Counted from the stretch's first letter, positions 24,130-31,759 are shown. The stretch: 33,828 nt of DNA from CAYPCH01 sp964409165 (GCA_964409165.1 CAYPCH010000027.1:1-33828); one strand, 5' to 3'. Notes: generated by a model not told the origin, from the letters alone. A program made the numbers and translations.

Positions 24130-24363
24130 CTATTTCAAATCAATCGGTTTTATTCCATACAAAGGTTGTACTCCATACTTCAGCACAGGAGTGATGTCAT
24201 CCTCTGGCGAAGGTATAATCCCATACATTGGCTGAATGATTTCGGGATGGGGTTTACGGATAAATCTGAATTTATTGCAATTGCTGAATCCGCCTCCAGT
24301 CATTTCCATAAGCTCTTCGTCTGTCAGTTCTTTACCTATTCTCATCTTTTTTGATTCTGGCAT
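24130..24363 (-). CDS. Putative RiPP precursor with double-glycine leader and YG repeats
   Basis: A 77-residue peptide. Residues 1-25 look like a bacteriocin-type leader: KELTDEELMEMTGGG (11-25), an acidic amphipathic helix ending in Gly-Gly. The 52-residue core has one cysteine (C29), a basic aromatic patch (NKFRFIRKPH) and three Tyr-Gly units: QPMYGII (Y47), VLKYGV (Y63) and QPLYGIKP (Y69), with prolines spaced regularly. AAGGAGG lies 7 nt before the ATG, an excellent ribosome site. The radical SAM gene is upstream on the same strand; a C39-like peptidase gene faces it. Precursor identity is inferred from leader and neighbours. I do not recognise the core family. Confidence 0.72.
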   Translation of the reverse strand: MPESKKMRIGKELTDEELMEMTGGGFSNCNKFRFIRKPHPEIIQPMYGIIPSPEDDITPVLKYGVQPLYGIKPIDLK

Positions 24364-24604
24364 AATGTCACCTCCTTATAAAAATAAATTCTGTGACTCT
24401 ATACGGTTTCGCATAAACACTTATATATCTATTGTTTTGCGAAATCATACTCTTTGTGGATACATCTTCTAAAAGTCTGAATTGAACGGTATTATGTAAT
24501 GCATTTTATAGAGAAAATCAGTTGCAATCTATTATTATGGAAATATATCCATACTAACAAAAATTACCTTATAACAATATAATATAATTTTTACTGTTCC
24601 AATG
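24364..24604 (-). promoter_or_regulatory. Leader region between radical SAM and precursor genes
   Basis: This 241-bp gap is long enough for a separate precursor promoter. It contains a stem of TTTCGCA (24407-24413) with TGCGAAA (24438-24444) in the precursor's 5' leader. I cannot pick one promoter with confidence because the rest is AT-rich. Confidence 0.35.
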
Positions 24605-26107
24605 TCAATACATTTTGCTTATGGATTCAAAGGTCTTATGCTTTTCCCTTCCTTCGTTAATAACCTCCAGGGCTTCTTTCGTTCTGCCGTTTTCAGCAAG
24701 AAGTACTGCAAGGTCATAATAAGGGTCGATATAGTTTTCGTCCGAAAGGCATATGGCTTTTCTTAAGAACAATATACCTTTTTCCAAATCTCCCATTCTT
24801 CCCAAAGTCACTCCCATGCCCTTGTTGGCATATGCGTCATCCGGGTTTTGTGCCAGAACTTTCTCATTGGCCTGCTTAGCTTCGTTATAGTTTTCCAGCA
24901 TAAAGCTTACGTAGCCGTAAAGCTTTTGCAATTCAGTATTTTCACTATCTATACTAACAGCTTTGGACAGTACAAGTTCTGCAAGCTGAAAACTTCCGTT
25001 ATCAGCAAATTTCTTTGCTTTTTGGATCATTTCATCCAGAACATCCACTTTGTCTAGTTGCTGCTTTGCAATATCTATGGCGACGTTATATGAGCAGTAT
25101 TTGTTTTCTCCATATACACTGCCCTCCATGGTAATCCTGGTATTAGAGCAACCTCCCAGACACTGGTTTCCATAAAGGCATTTTTTACACAAACCGCTCA
25201 ACTTGTCCTTTGACATTTTTCTGTTCCAGCTGAAGTTGTCAGGATTTTCCCATATTTGTCGTATAGGGATTTGTCTTATATTCCCTTCAATAAAACTTCT
25301 GTCTCTTACCGAGGTGCAACCTAAAATATCACCGTTATGCAATATGCCAAGGCTATATTTACCTGCTCCGCAGCCAGTCCAGCTGTAATTACCCGTTCCT
25401 GACCGGGAACTTCTTATTTTGATTTCCTTGTTGTTGAAGTATCCTATACAGTCCGCAAGCTGCATATCTATACTGCAACCTTCCTTTACCGCCTGATATG
25501 CAAAGTCTATAACGTCATCAATATGGTAAGGCTGTGCAACAAGCTCATTGTTTTTCGCCATATTGCCCATCGGAAGACCAAGCTGGAGTTGCCAGCCGTT
25601 TACTCCTTTTTCTTCAAAAATGTTTTTTAAATCAGGTAGTTCTTGAATATTTCCGCTGTGTATAGTGGTTATAACAGAATAGTTGATTTTTCTGGTTTTT
25701 AAAATATCAAGAGCATGCATTATTCTTTGAAAGGAACCTTCTTTCCTTATATAATCGTGAGCTTTTTGAAGTCCGTCAACACTTAAAGCGATAGTGTTTA
25801 TACCTGCTTCGACTGCCCTGTCGGCGATATCCTCATTGAGAAGCCACCCATTTGTAATCATATTTGGGATTACTCCGTTAGCATTAAGCCTTTTTGCTAT
25901 TTTGTCCCAGTCTTTTCTTGTTGTAGGTTCTCCTCCTGAAAGGGTTATCCAGCGGAAGCCGAGTTCACCCAAGTCGTCGCATAGCTTTAATGCTTCTTGT
26001 GTCGAAAGCTCCCCTTTAAGGGCGTTTTCGCAACTGGAACCGCAGTGTTTGCAACGCATGTTGCATCCCATGGTAATTTCCCAGACAGCGGTAATAGGAC
26101 TGTTCAT
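24605..26107 (-). CDS. Radical SAM/SPASM peptide-modifying enzyme fused to TPR repeats
   Basis: The radical SAM cluster motif is C15-x3-C19-x2-C22, with SGGEP (57-61) for SAM. The SPASM domain has cysteines C246, C264, C307, C310, C316, C320 and C338 for auxiliary iron-sulfur clusters, including CLGGCSNTR. Residues of about 360-490 are three to four tetratricopeptide repeats (AELVLSKAVSIDSEN, AKQANEKVLAQNPDD, GILFLRKAICLSDEN). SPASM enzymes modify peptides or protein side chains, and TPRs bind peptides or proteins. The precursor-like gene lies 241 bp downstream on the same strand. GGAGAG is 7 nt before the ATG. The modification chemistry cannot be predicted. An anaerobic sulfatase maturase is less likely because no sulfatase is nearby. 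Confidence 0.85.
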   Translation of the reverse strand: MNSPITAVWEITMGCNMRCKHCGSSCENALKGELSTQEALKLCDDLGELGFRWITLSGGEPTTRKDWDKIAKRLNANGVIPNMITNGWLLNEDIADRAVEAGINTIALSVDGLQKAHDYIRKEGSFQRIMHALDILKTRKINYSVITTIHSGNIQELPDLKNIFEEKGVNGWQLQLGLPMGNMAKNNELVAQPYHIDDVIDFAYQAVKEGCSIDMQLADCIGYFNNKEIKIRSSRSGTGNYSWTGCGAGKYSLGILHNGDILGCTSVRDRSFIEGNIRQIPIRQIWENPDNFSWNRKMSKDKLSGLCKKCLYGNQCLGGCSNTRITMEGSVYGENKYCSYNVAIDIAKQQLDKVDVLDEMIQKAKKFADNGSFQLAELVLSKAVSIDSENTELQKLYGYVSFMLENYNEAKQANEKVLAQNPDDAYANKGMGVTLGRMGDLEKGILFLRKAICLSDENYIDPYYDLAVLLAENGRTKEALEVINEGREKHKTFESISKMY

Positions 26108-26565
26108 AGCAACACTCTCCTCTAGAAAATAATTGAAATATATAATATAACTAAATTATTATAGCAATTTTAAGCAGTGTTTCAGCAACAAAACTATTAA
26201 ATTAAGATTGTTTTCATGTTTCATGCAAATTGAAATCAAAACATGCTCCAAGGAATGTATTTTTTCAGCAAAGCTTTAAAGTTTTGTATCTTTTGTAACA
26301 ATTTTATTATAAACTGTATGTCAAGTCAATGTTCAAAGAATATAAAAGAATATCAAAAAACACCAAAAAATATAAAAGAATGAATATACTAATGAATATA
26401 CTTAAGGATTTTGTAAAGCATGCTCTGTTAGAAGGAATTTGTATTATAATTAAAGAATTAAATTCTTATAATGGGGCACAAGCAGAAGAAGTTTGTTTTT
26501 AACATTATAGAATACTGTAAACAAGAAATATTTAAAAGTACTGGAAAGGGTTGAATGATGCCGTA
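26108..26565. other. AT-rich divergent intergenic region
   Basis: No gene is seen between the radical SAM gene (minus) and the DUF2161 gene (plus). Two exact 13-bp direct repeats, AATATAAAAGAAT at 26339-26351 and 26369-26381, are 30 bp apart (about three helical turns), followed by repeated GAATATAC. These may be regulator sites or simple AT-rich drift. No clear promoter can be singled out. Confidence 0.4.
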
Positions 26566-27309
26566 ATGAATGAAAAGAAGCAAAAAAAGGAAAAGAAGAT
26601 ACTTGAAGAAGAGCTTTATGCTCCTGTACGTAATTACCTTATTGGAGAAGGTTACGATGTAAAAGGGGAGGTTAGGCACTGTGATGTTACGGCTTATAAG
26701 GATGGATTGCTTTTAGTAGCGGAAATGAAGACCAGCCTCAATCTTGAGGTTATACTTCAGGCTGCTGTAAGGCAGAGAATAGCAGATATTGTATATATTG
26801 CAGTACCAAAGAATGGGAGAGCTTTGTTTACTAAAAGGTGGAAGAATATATGCTACCTTCTTAGGAGACTTGAAATAGGACTTCTTCTTGTTTCCCTCAG
26901 GGGAGAGATTTCAATGGTTGAGGAAGCTTTAAAACCGCAACCCTTCAGCAGGGAAGTAAGCAGGAAGATTTCCGCAAGAAAGAAAAAACTGGTATTAGAG
27001 GAATTCAGCAGCCGACATGGTGATTATAATACTGGTGGAAGCACGGGTAAAAAGCTGGTTACTGCATATAGGGAAATTGCTATACACATAGCAGGGTTGC
27101 TAGAAACTTACGGTCCACTTAGTGCTAAGAAGCTTAAAGATATGGGAACCGACATAAAAAAGACATCACCTATATTGCAGGATAATCACTACGGTTGGTT
27201 TGAAAGGGTTTCAAGAGGGATATATTCATTGAGTGACAAAGGGTCTCAAGAGATTGACAACTACAGGGAGCTTGTAAATTATTATGTTAATATGAAAAAA
27301 GACAATTAA
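26566..27309 (+). CDS. DUF2161 protein, putative PD-(D/E)XK nuclease fold
   Basis: Residues of about 15-110 match the DUF2161 family. VKGEVRHCDVTAYKDGLLLV, then AEMKTSLNLEVILQAAVRQR, show the D...(E)xK pattern of a PD-(D/E)XK nuclease core (D near DVTAYK, E-x-K in AEMK), followed by IADIVYIAVPK. The C-terminal part (about 155-247) looks like a winged helix (GPLSAKKLKDMGTDIKKTSP, WFERVSRGIYSL). The start is uncertain: ATG at 26566 is chosen because the TTG at 26551 directly abuts the only purine-rich run (GGAAAGGG). It stands alone. Function is not established. Confidence 0.68.
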   Translation: MNEKKQKKEKKILEEELYAPVRNYLIGEGYDVKGEVRHCDVTAYKDGLLLVAEMKTSLNLEVILQAAVRQRIADIVYIAVPKNGRALFTKRWKNICYLLRRLEIGLLLVSLRGEISMVEEALKPQPFSREVSRKISARKKKLVLEEFSSRHGDYNTGGSTGKKLVTAYREIAIHIAGLLETYGPLSAKKLKDMGTDIKKTSPILQDNHYGWFERVSRGIYSLSDKGSQEIDNYRELVNYYVNMKKDN

Positions 27310-27350
27310 CTTAGGAATGCTAAAATATAGTTCTGTATATAAAATCATGA

Positions 27351-27392
27351 CCACTATAAAAGACCTGATGAAAACCAGGTCTTTTATAGTGG
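27351..27392. terminator. Bidirectional terminator with perfect 17-bp stem
   Basis: CCACTATAAAAGACCTG (27351-27367) and its exact complement (27376-27392) enclose an 8-nt loop. It lies between the convergent DUF2161 and ferredoxin-rubrerythrin genes. Confidence 0.8.
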
Positions 27393-27432
27393 TTATAATA
27401 AATTGTTTTGTAATAGACATATTCTTAAAAGG

Positions 27433-27927
27433 TTAGTATTTAATAAATTTAGCCCCCGGAACGCCGCAAATACTGCATTTTTCAGGTTGAAATTTCTCGA
27501 TGTTTCCGCATACAGGGCAAAGATAATAAAAGACTTCTTCTGTCTGGTCAAGATTCTCTAATGCTTCCTGATAAAGTCCAGCATGAACCTCTTCTGCTTT
27601 CATTGCAAAGGTAAAGGACATAAGAGCAGCTTTGTTTCCTTCTACCTCAGCTTCTTTAACGAAATCAGGATACATCTCTTTATATTCGTAGGTTTCTCCT
27701 GCAACCCCATCTTTCAGATTATCTGTTGTTGAACCGATTTTTCCTGCCACTTCAAAATGTTTTAGTGCATGAATTGTTTCGGCATCAGCTGCAGCTCTAA
27801 ACAGTTTTGCTACATTCATTTTTCCTTCCTGTTCCGCTTTCTTGGCATATGCTGTATACTTTCTGTTTGCTTCAGCTTCTCCGGTAAATGCCGCCATCAG
27901 GTTTTTAAGTGTTTTATTTTTATTCAT
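27433..27927 (-). CDS. Possible stand-alone rubrerythrin from the internal start
   Basis: The same frame as the fusion, starting at M163 (MNKNKTLKNLMAAFTGEAEA). The GAGGAGGA site 7 nt upstream is as good as any in the window, and the 164-residue product would be an ordinary short rubrerythrin. This is an alternative product, not an extra locus. It is also possible that the site is a relic from before a gene fusion. Confidence 0.5.
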   Translation of the reverse strand: MNKNKTLKNLMAAFTGEAEANRKYTAYAKKAEQEGKMNVAKLFRAAADAETIHALKHFEVAGKIGSTTDNLKDGVAGETYEYKEMYPDFVKEAEVEGNKAALMSFTFAMKAEEVHAGLYQEALENLDQTEEVFYYLCPVCGNIEKFQPEKCSICGVPGAKFIKY

Positions 27928-28413
27928 TTTTTTGTCCTCCTCATTTTTATTAATAGCTTCTAATAATTTTTCCACAGTTGCTTTAGGGAACCCTTCCATA
28001 TGCTTTTTGGCAAGAAGTGATTGCAAAAATTCCTGGGTATTTTCACTTTGCGGCAACATATATCCCGCTTCACGGATGATATCCTCTGCCATAATATGAT
28101 TGGATTTTTCAATTGCGGCAGCTAGCTTTCCGGGCAATCCAGTAGCGATGCCTTCCTGTTCGGATTTGCTACGCATCAGCACCTTAAGTGTATTGACAAC
28201 GGTCTCGGTTTTATCCTGCTGCTTTGGATATTCCTTCGGTACCATAGAAATCGCACCGGACGGGCAGGCATCTGCACAGTCACCGCAACCTGTGCACTTG
28301 GCAACATCAATAATACTGTTTTCTGTATCTGTTGCACCGGTAGGACAGACATAAAGGCATAGACAGTCCTTTGTACACAAACGTATATTTCTTACTGCAT
28401 ATTTATCAGCCAT
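27433..28413 (-). CDS. Ferredoxin-rubrerythrin fusion with internal start
   Basis: Residues 1-60 form a two-[4Fe-4S] ferredoxin: C13, C17, C19, C23 in CTKDCLCLYVCP (unusual CxxxCxCxxxC spacing) and C40, C43, C46, C50 in standard spacing. A helical linker (70-160) leads to a complete rubrerythrin (163-326) with FTGEAEANRKYT, ADAETIHALKH, PDFVKEAEVEG and KAEEVHAGLY diiron ligands and a CPVCGN...CSICG rubredoxin site. It probably reduces peroxide with ferredoxin-supplied electrons. Inside the frame, TCCTCCTC (27935-27942; GAGGAGGA on the coding strand) lies 7 nt before an ATG at 27927, so free rubrerythrin may also be made. It starts 2 nt after the stop of the double rubredoxin gene. Confidence 0.88.
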   Translation of the reverse strand: MADKYAVRNIRLCTKDCLCLYVCPTGATDTENSIIDVAKCTGCGDCADACPSGAISMVPKEYPKQQDKTETVVNTLKVLMRSKSEQEGIATGLPGKLAAAIEKSNHIMAEDIIREAGYMLPQSENTQEFLQSLLAKKHMEGFPKATVEKLLEAINKNEEDKKMNKNKTLKNLMAAFTGEAEANRKYTAYAKKAEQEGKMNVAKLFRAAADAETIHALKHFEVAGKIGSTTDNLKDGVAGETYEYKEMYPDFVKEAEVEGNKAALMSFTFAMKAEEVHAGLYQEALENLDQTEEVFYYLCPVCGNIEKFQPEKCSICGVPGAKFIKY

Positions 28414-28415
28414 TT

Positions 28416-29087
28416 TTACTGCCTCCCTTCAATTTTTTCAAATTTCCAATTTGGCACCTTGCAAACAGGGCAAATTTCCGGAGGGTTGTTCCCTATATAG
28501 ACAAAACCACAGATAGTACAGACATATACGCCTGTATTTTCAAGCATGGCATTGCCCTCTTTCTGATATCGAGTTAATAGGGACTTTAAAATACGTGTAA
28601 CCTTCTCACTCCAAACAAGAGCACGGAGAGCCCCTCGATCCTTGGCATTGGATGCCACAGCATTAGCGTTTGGGAAATCTTCCGTAAGATCTTTTTCAAT
28701 TAAAGCAAGCAACTTGTTATAATCTGGTTCCTTGGCTGGCGCTGATGCCGTCTTAAAATATCCGGCCAATTCCTTAAAGAGAGCTGCTTCTTCTGGTTTA
28801 TACTGTTTTTCGCAACCACGTGCCAGATTTGTGCAAAGTGCACTAATCTCTAACGCAGACATCTGCTTCATATCTGTAGATGACTCAATTACAGATATTG
28901 GCTTCTTTTCTGGAGATGCATCTGTCTGACCCTGTTTTTCAAATTCAGATTTTGATGCACCACAGAGAGGACAAACCCAATCTTCCGGCAGTTCTTCCCA
29001 TTTTGTACCTGGGGCAATGCCTGCTTCAGGAATGCCCTTTGCTTCGTCATAGATATAGCCGCAAACTGAACATACATACTTTGACAT
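28416..29087 (-). CDS. Double rubredoxin-domain protein
   Basis: Residues 1-52 are a canonical rubredoxin (C6, C9, C39, C42: CSVCG and CPLCG, with the GIAPGTKWEELPEDW loop). A helical middle section (about 70-185) containing ALCTNLARGCEKQYKPEEAA resembles a reduced rubrerythrin-like bundle without obvious diiron ligands. A second short rubredoxin-like site ends the protein (CTICGF and CPVCKVPNWKFEKI). It probably passes electrons to the rubrerythrin encoded 2 nt downstream. A good AGGAGG site precedes the ATG. Known relatives are annotated rubredoxin or rubrerythrin; the exact family is not certain. Confidence 0.78.
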   Translation of the reverse strand: MSKYVCSVCGYIYDEAKGIPEAGIAPGTKWEELPEDWVCPLCGASKSEFEKQGQTDASPEKKPISVIESSTDMKQMSALEISALCTNLARGCEKQYKPEEAALFKELAGYFKTASAPAKEPDYNKLLALIEKDLTEDFPNANAVASNAKDRGALRALVWSEKVTRILKSLLTRYQKEGNAMLENTGVYVCTICGFVYIGNNPPEICPVCKVPNWKFEKIEGRQ

Positions 29088-29199
29088 TCTATTGCCTCCT
29101 CACTTATTTTCTTCTATAATTGAATGCAATAAAGATTTATATCGCACTTCAATGACCTTAGGATGAAATATCACAAAAATTAAATTTCTCAATGTAGAA

Positions 29200-29634
29200 T
29201 CATTTTCGTAATCGACATATATTCCCAAGACATCTTTTACATATACCCTTAAGATATACGTTCTTATCATTAATTTGGAAATCGTTTAATTCTTTGCAGT
29301 TCAACAAATTCATATCAATACTAAAGTCATATATAATTTCACAGGATTCACATTTGAAATGACCATGGTTTTCGGTCACAATATCGTACCTGGCTTCATG
29401 ATCTTCGATTGCAACTACCTTGACCAAACCTGCTTCGGTTAACACTCGTAAGGTGTTATAGACTGTGGTTTTGGATAGTGTGGATATATCCTTTTGAAGG
29501 TCGGTGAAAATCTGCTCTACAGTTGGATGGCATTGATTTTCGGTAAGGTATTCCAAAACCTTCAACCTTTGGTGTGAGAGATTTATATTTTTCATCTTTA
29601 ATTCTTGCTTTAGTTTTTCAAATGAGGGTTTCAA
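29200..29634 (-). CDS. perR: PerR-type peroxide-sensing repressor (Fur family)
   Basis: A metal-dependent repressor that senses hydrogen peroxide by iron-catalysed histidine oxidation. The winged helix includes HQRLKVLEYLTENQCHPTVE and LSKTTVYNTLRVLTEAGLV. EARYDIVTENHGHFKC holds the Asp and His regulatory-metal ligands expected of PerR. Two structural-zinc pairs are present, CESC and CKRC. The TTG start at 29634 (MKPSFEKLKQ) is chosen because GGTGGTGAG precedes it and the ATG at 29658 lies within the promoter (TATAGTATAGG). The longer form would end at 29658. The rubredoxin and rubrerythrin genes follow 112 bp downstream on the same strand. A perfect PerR box lies upstream. Confidence 0.85.
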   Translation of the reverse strand: MKPSFEKLKQELKMKNINLSHQRLKVLEYLTENQCHPTVEQIFTDLQKDISTLSKTTVYNTLRVLTEAGLVKVVAIEDHEARYDIVTENHGHFKCESCEIIYDFSIDMNLLNCKELNDFQINDKNVYLKGICKRCLGNICRLRK

Positions 29635-29665
29635 TAACTCACCACCTATACTATACAATACAATA

Positions 29666-29680
29666 TTGTAATCATTACAA
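29666..29680. promoter_or_regulatory. PerR box of the perR promoter
   Basis: TTGTAATCATTACAA is a perfect 7-1-7 palindrome, differing from the PerR consensus (TTATAATNATTATAA) at only two symmetric positions. It overlaps the likely -35 region of the minus-strand perR promoter, implying autoregulation. Confidence 0.82.
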
Positions 29681-29749
29681 AGTAGTAATAGCTACATATA
29701 GTATAAATAATAAAAACTGAAAATGCAACCTTTATTTTTTTTAAAAAGC

Positions 29750-29864
29750 ATAGGAAATTATAAAAACACTAGTTTTTATAATTTCCTATACTTGGGATTG
29801 GCAAGGGGATTCCCCTTGCCCGGTTTAAGGAACAAAGACAAGAGAGAGGTCCCTTGTCTTTGTT
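29750..29864. repeat. Three consecutive perfect hairpins
   Basis: Hairpin A: 18-bp perfect stem (29750-29767 with 29772-29789), loop ACTA. Hairpin B: GGCAAGGGGA and TCCCCTTGCC (29800-29820). Hairpin C: AACAAAGACAAG and CTTGTCTTTGTT (29831-29864), 10-nt loop. They follow the spore protein gene on the minus strand. Hairpin A is then followed by a T run, so A is probably its terminator; B and C remain unexplained. Confidence 0.8.
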
Positions 29865-29868
29865 GGAT

Positions 29869-30087
29869 TTATAATTGGCTTTCTGCCATCTCAATCATTC
29901 TTTTTACCATCTGACCTCCTATGGGTCCTCCCTCTAAGCCATTTATTTTTGAGGGTACATCACCTTTATAATGGTCATTGTTTTCTTTTACATATTGCAA
30001 ATATCCAATTTCTTTGGCACATTCCATTTTGAACTTTGTTAATGCTTCTCTGCTTTCAGGTACTAATATTTTTTTTCTTCCTGCCAT
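29869..30087 (-). CDS. Alpha/beta-type small acid-soluble spore protein
   Basis: It saturates and protects spore DNA and is degraded at germination by the GPR protease. The sequence shows the family pattern: VPESREALTKFKMECAKEIG (9-28, around the usual GPR site) and the conserved GGPIGGQMVKRMIEMAE (53-69). The GPR region reads MECAKE where EIA is common, a small deviation. The 72-residue length is normal. The start is ATG 30087 (MAGRKK) with AAGGAAGGTGA just upstream; an ATG nine bases earlier overlaps that site. Forespore (SigG) expression is expected from the family. A possible -10-like TATACTA lies upstream, but I cannot define the promoter. Confidence 0.92.
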   Translation of the reverse strand: MAGRKKILVPESREALTKFKMECAKEIGYLQYVKENNDHYKGDVPSKINGLEGGPIGGQMVKRMIEMAESQL

Positions 30088-30315
30088 GCAAATCACCTTC
30101 CTTTATTTTTTAGTATATAATCATTTGGTGATATATATAGCTTTTACGTAAAGTAGATTTAATAAAATAGAAATTTAATCTTACGTGGGAAGAATTTAAA
30201 ATTTGTGTAATTTGTTTTCTATATGCGTAGTGTCAAAGGCTATTAGATATACTAGTGTATAGATTGAATAATATGAAAAATAAAGCTTGGAGGTAATTTA
30301 TGATTTGTTAATATA

Positions 30316-30344
30316 TTGACAAAGTTTTCTGAAAAGTTTACCAT
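30316..30344 (+). promoter_or_regulatory. Promoter of the pgi gene
   Basis: -35 TTGACA (30316-30321), a 17-nt spacer and -10 TACCAT (30339-30344). A perfect GGAGG followed by the three-codon frame ATG ATT TGT TAA sits just upstream at about 30290-30310, probably by chance. Confidence 0.6.
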
Positions 30345-30378
30345 GAGTATTAGTTAATAAATGTTGGAGGTTTTGCAG

Positions 30379-31725
30379 ATGGAGAGAATTAAGTTTGATT
30401 ATTCAAAGGCAAGTGATTTTATACAGGAAAACGAAGTTGTGTACTTTGATAGCTTTATAAAATCTGCCCACGAAATGCTTCATAACAAGACGGGAGCAGG
30501 TAATGATTATGTCGGATGGGTTGATCTTCCGCTAAACTATGACAAAGAGGAGTTTTCCAGAATAAAAGCTGCATCAGAGAGTATAAAGAGTGACTCCGAT
30601 GCACTTGTTGTTATAGGGATAGGAGGCTCGTATCTTGGAGCTAAGGCAGCAATAGACATGCTTTCTCATACCTTTCACAATATAATGCCAAAGTCAAAGA
30701 GAAAAGCACCAGAGATTTATTTTGTGGGAAACAACATTAGTTCAACATACATAGCGGATTTACTGGAAGTGCTTGAGGGAAAGGAAATATCCGTAAATGT
30801 TATATCAAAGTCAGGTACTACCACTGAGCCTGCTATTGCGTTCAGAATATTTAAGGAGTATCTCGAAAACAAGTATGGAAGAGAAGGGGCAAGAAAGAGA
30901 ATATATGCTACCACAGACAAGGAGAAGGGAGCATTGAAGGAACTGGCCTCTGAGGAAGGCTATGAGACTTTCGTAGTTCCTGATGATGTGGGTGGAAGGT
31001 ATTCGGTTTTGACAGCAGTAGGTCTTCTTCCAATAGCTGCATCAGGTGCAGATATTGACAGTATGATGAAAGGTGCTACTGATGCCCATGGAATTTATAG
31101 CAATGCAAATTTGGCAGAAAATGACTGTTACAAGTATGCTGCCGTAAGGAATGCGTTATACAGAAAAAATAAGACAATTGAAATTATGGTTAACTATGAG
31201 CCGTCACTTCACTTTTTCACTGAGTGGTGGAAACAGCTTTACGGCGAAAGTGAAGGAAAAGATCAAAAAGGTATTTTTCCTGCTGGAGTTGATTTTACAA
31301 CAGACCTTCACTCAATGGGTCAATATGTGCAGGATGGTTTGAGGAATATATTCGAAACAGTGGTCAAGGTTGAAAAACCAAGAAAGAATATTCTGATTAA
31401 GGAAGATAAGGATAATCTTGACGGACTTAATTTTGTTGCTGGCAAGGACATAGATTATGTTAATAAGAAGGCATTGGACGGAACTATGCTTGCTCACAAC
31501 GATGGTGGAGTTCCAAACCTCCTTATAACAATACCTCAGCTTAATGAATACTATTTCGGGAGCATGGTTTATTTCTTTGAAAAGGCTTGCGGCATAAGTG
31601 GTTATCTTCTAGGTGTAAATCCGTTTGATCAGCCCGGTGTTGAGGCATACAAAAAGAATATGTTTGCATTATTGGGTAAACCGGGATATGAAGAACAGAG
31701 AAAGAAACTTGAAGAACGTATATAA
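30379..31725 (+). CDS. pgi: Glucose-6-phosphate isomerase
   Basis: It interconverts glucose 6-phosphate and fructose 6-phosphate in glycolysis. VVIGIGGSYLGAKAAIDML is the sugar-phosphate SIS domain start, VISKSGTTTEPAIAFRIF the phosphate loop, and DDVGGRYSVLTAVGLLP a family signature. The catalytic-glutamate segment is YGESEGKDQKG, and the C-terminal catalytic lysine lies in VEAYKKNMFALLG. The 448-residue length fits the Firmicute form. The start is ATG 30379 (MERIKFDYSK), 8 nt after GGAGG; the in-frame ATG at 30361 overlaps no ribosome site. It is monocistronic with a terminator, and a copy of the two-hairpin repeat follows. Confidence 0.96.
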   Translation: MERIKFDYSKASDFIQENEVVYFDSFIKSAHEMLHNKTGAGNDYVGWVDLPLNYDKEEFSRIKAASESIKSDSDALVVIGIGGSYLGAKAAIDMLSHTFHNIMPKSKRKAPEIYFVGNNISSTYIADLLEVLEGKEISVNVISKSGTTTEPAIAFRIFKEYLENKYGREGARKRIYATTDKEKGALKELASEEGYETFVVPDDVGGRYSVLTAVGLLPIAASGADIDSMMKGATDAHGIYSNANLAENDCYKYAAVRNALYRKNKTIEIMVNYEPSLHFFTEWWKQLYGESEGKDQKGIFPAGVDFTTDLHSMGQYVQDGLRNIFETVVKVEKPRKNILIKEDKDNLDGLNFVAGKDIDYVNKKALDGTMLAHNDGGVPNLLITIPQLNEYYFGSMVYFFEKACGISGYLLGVNPFDQPGVEAYKKNMFALLGKPGYEEQRKKLEERI

Positions 31726-31759
31726 TGGGTTTTTGAAAGTAAAGAAGATCAAAAGAAAC

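Noticed and set aside
24103..24354. 83-codon plus-strand open frame
   Set aside because: It overlaps the precursor peptide gene on the other strand. The peptide has a far better ribosome site and a sensible leader, and this frame has neither.
29723..29914. 63-codon plus-strand open frame
   Set aside because: It is made of the three hairpins and the end of the spore protein gene, with no ribosome site.
30287..30312. Three-codon upstream frame (ATG ATT TGT TAA) with perfect GGAGG
   Set aside because: It lies mostly upstream of the predicted pgi promoter, so it is probably not transcribed with pgi; likely chance.
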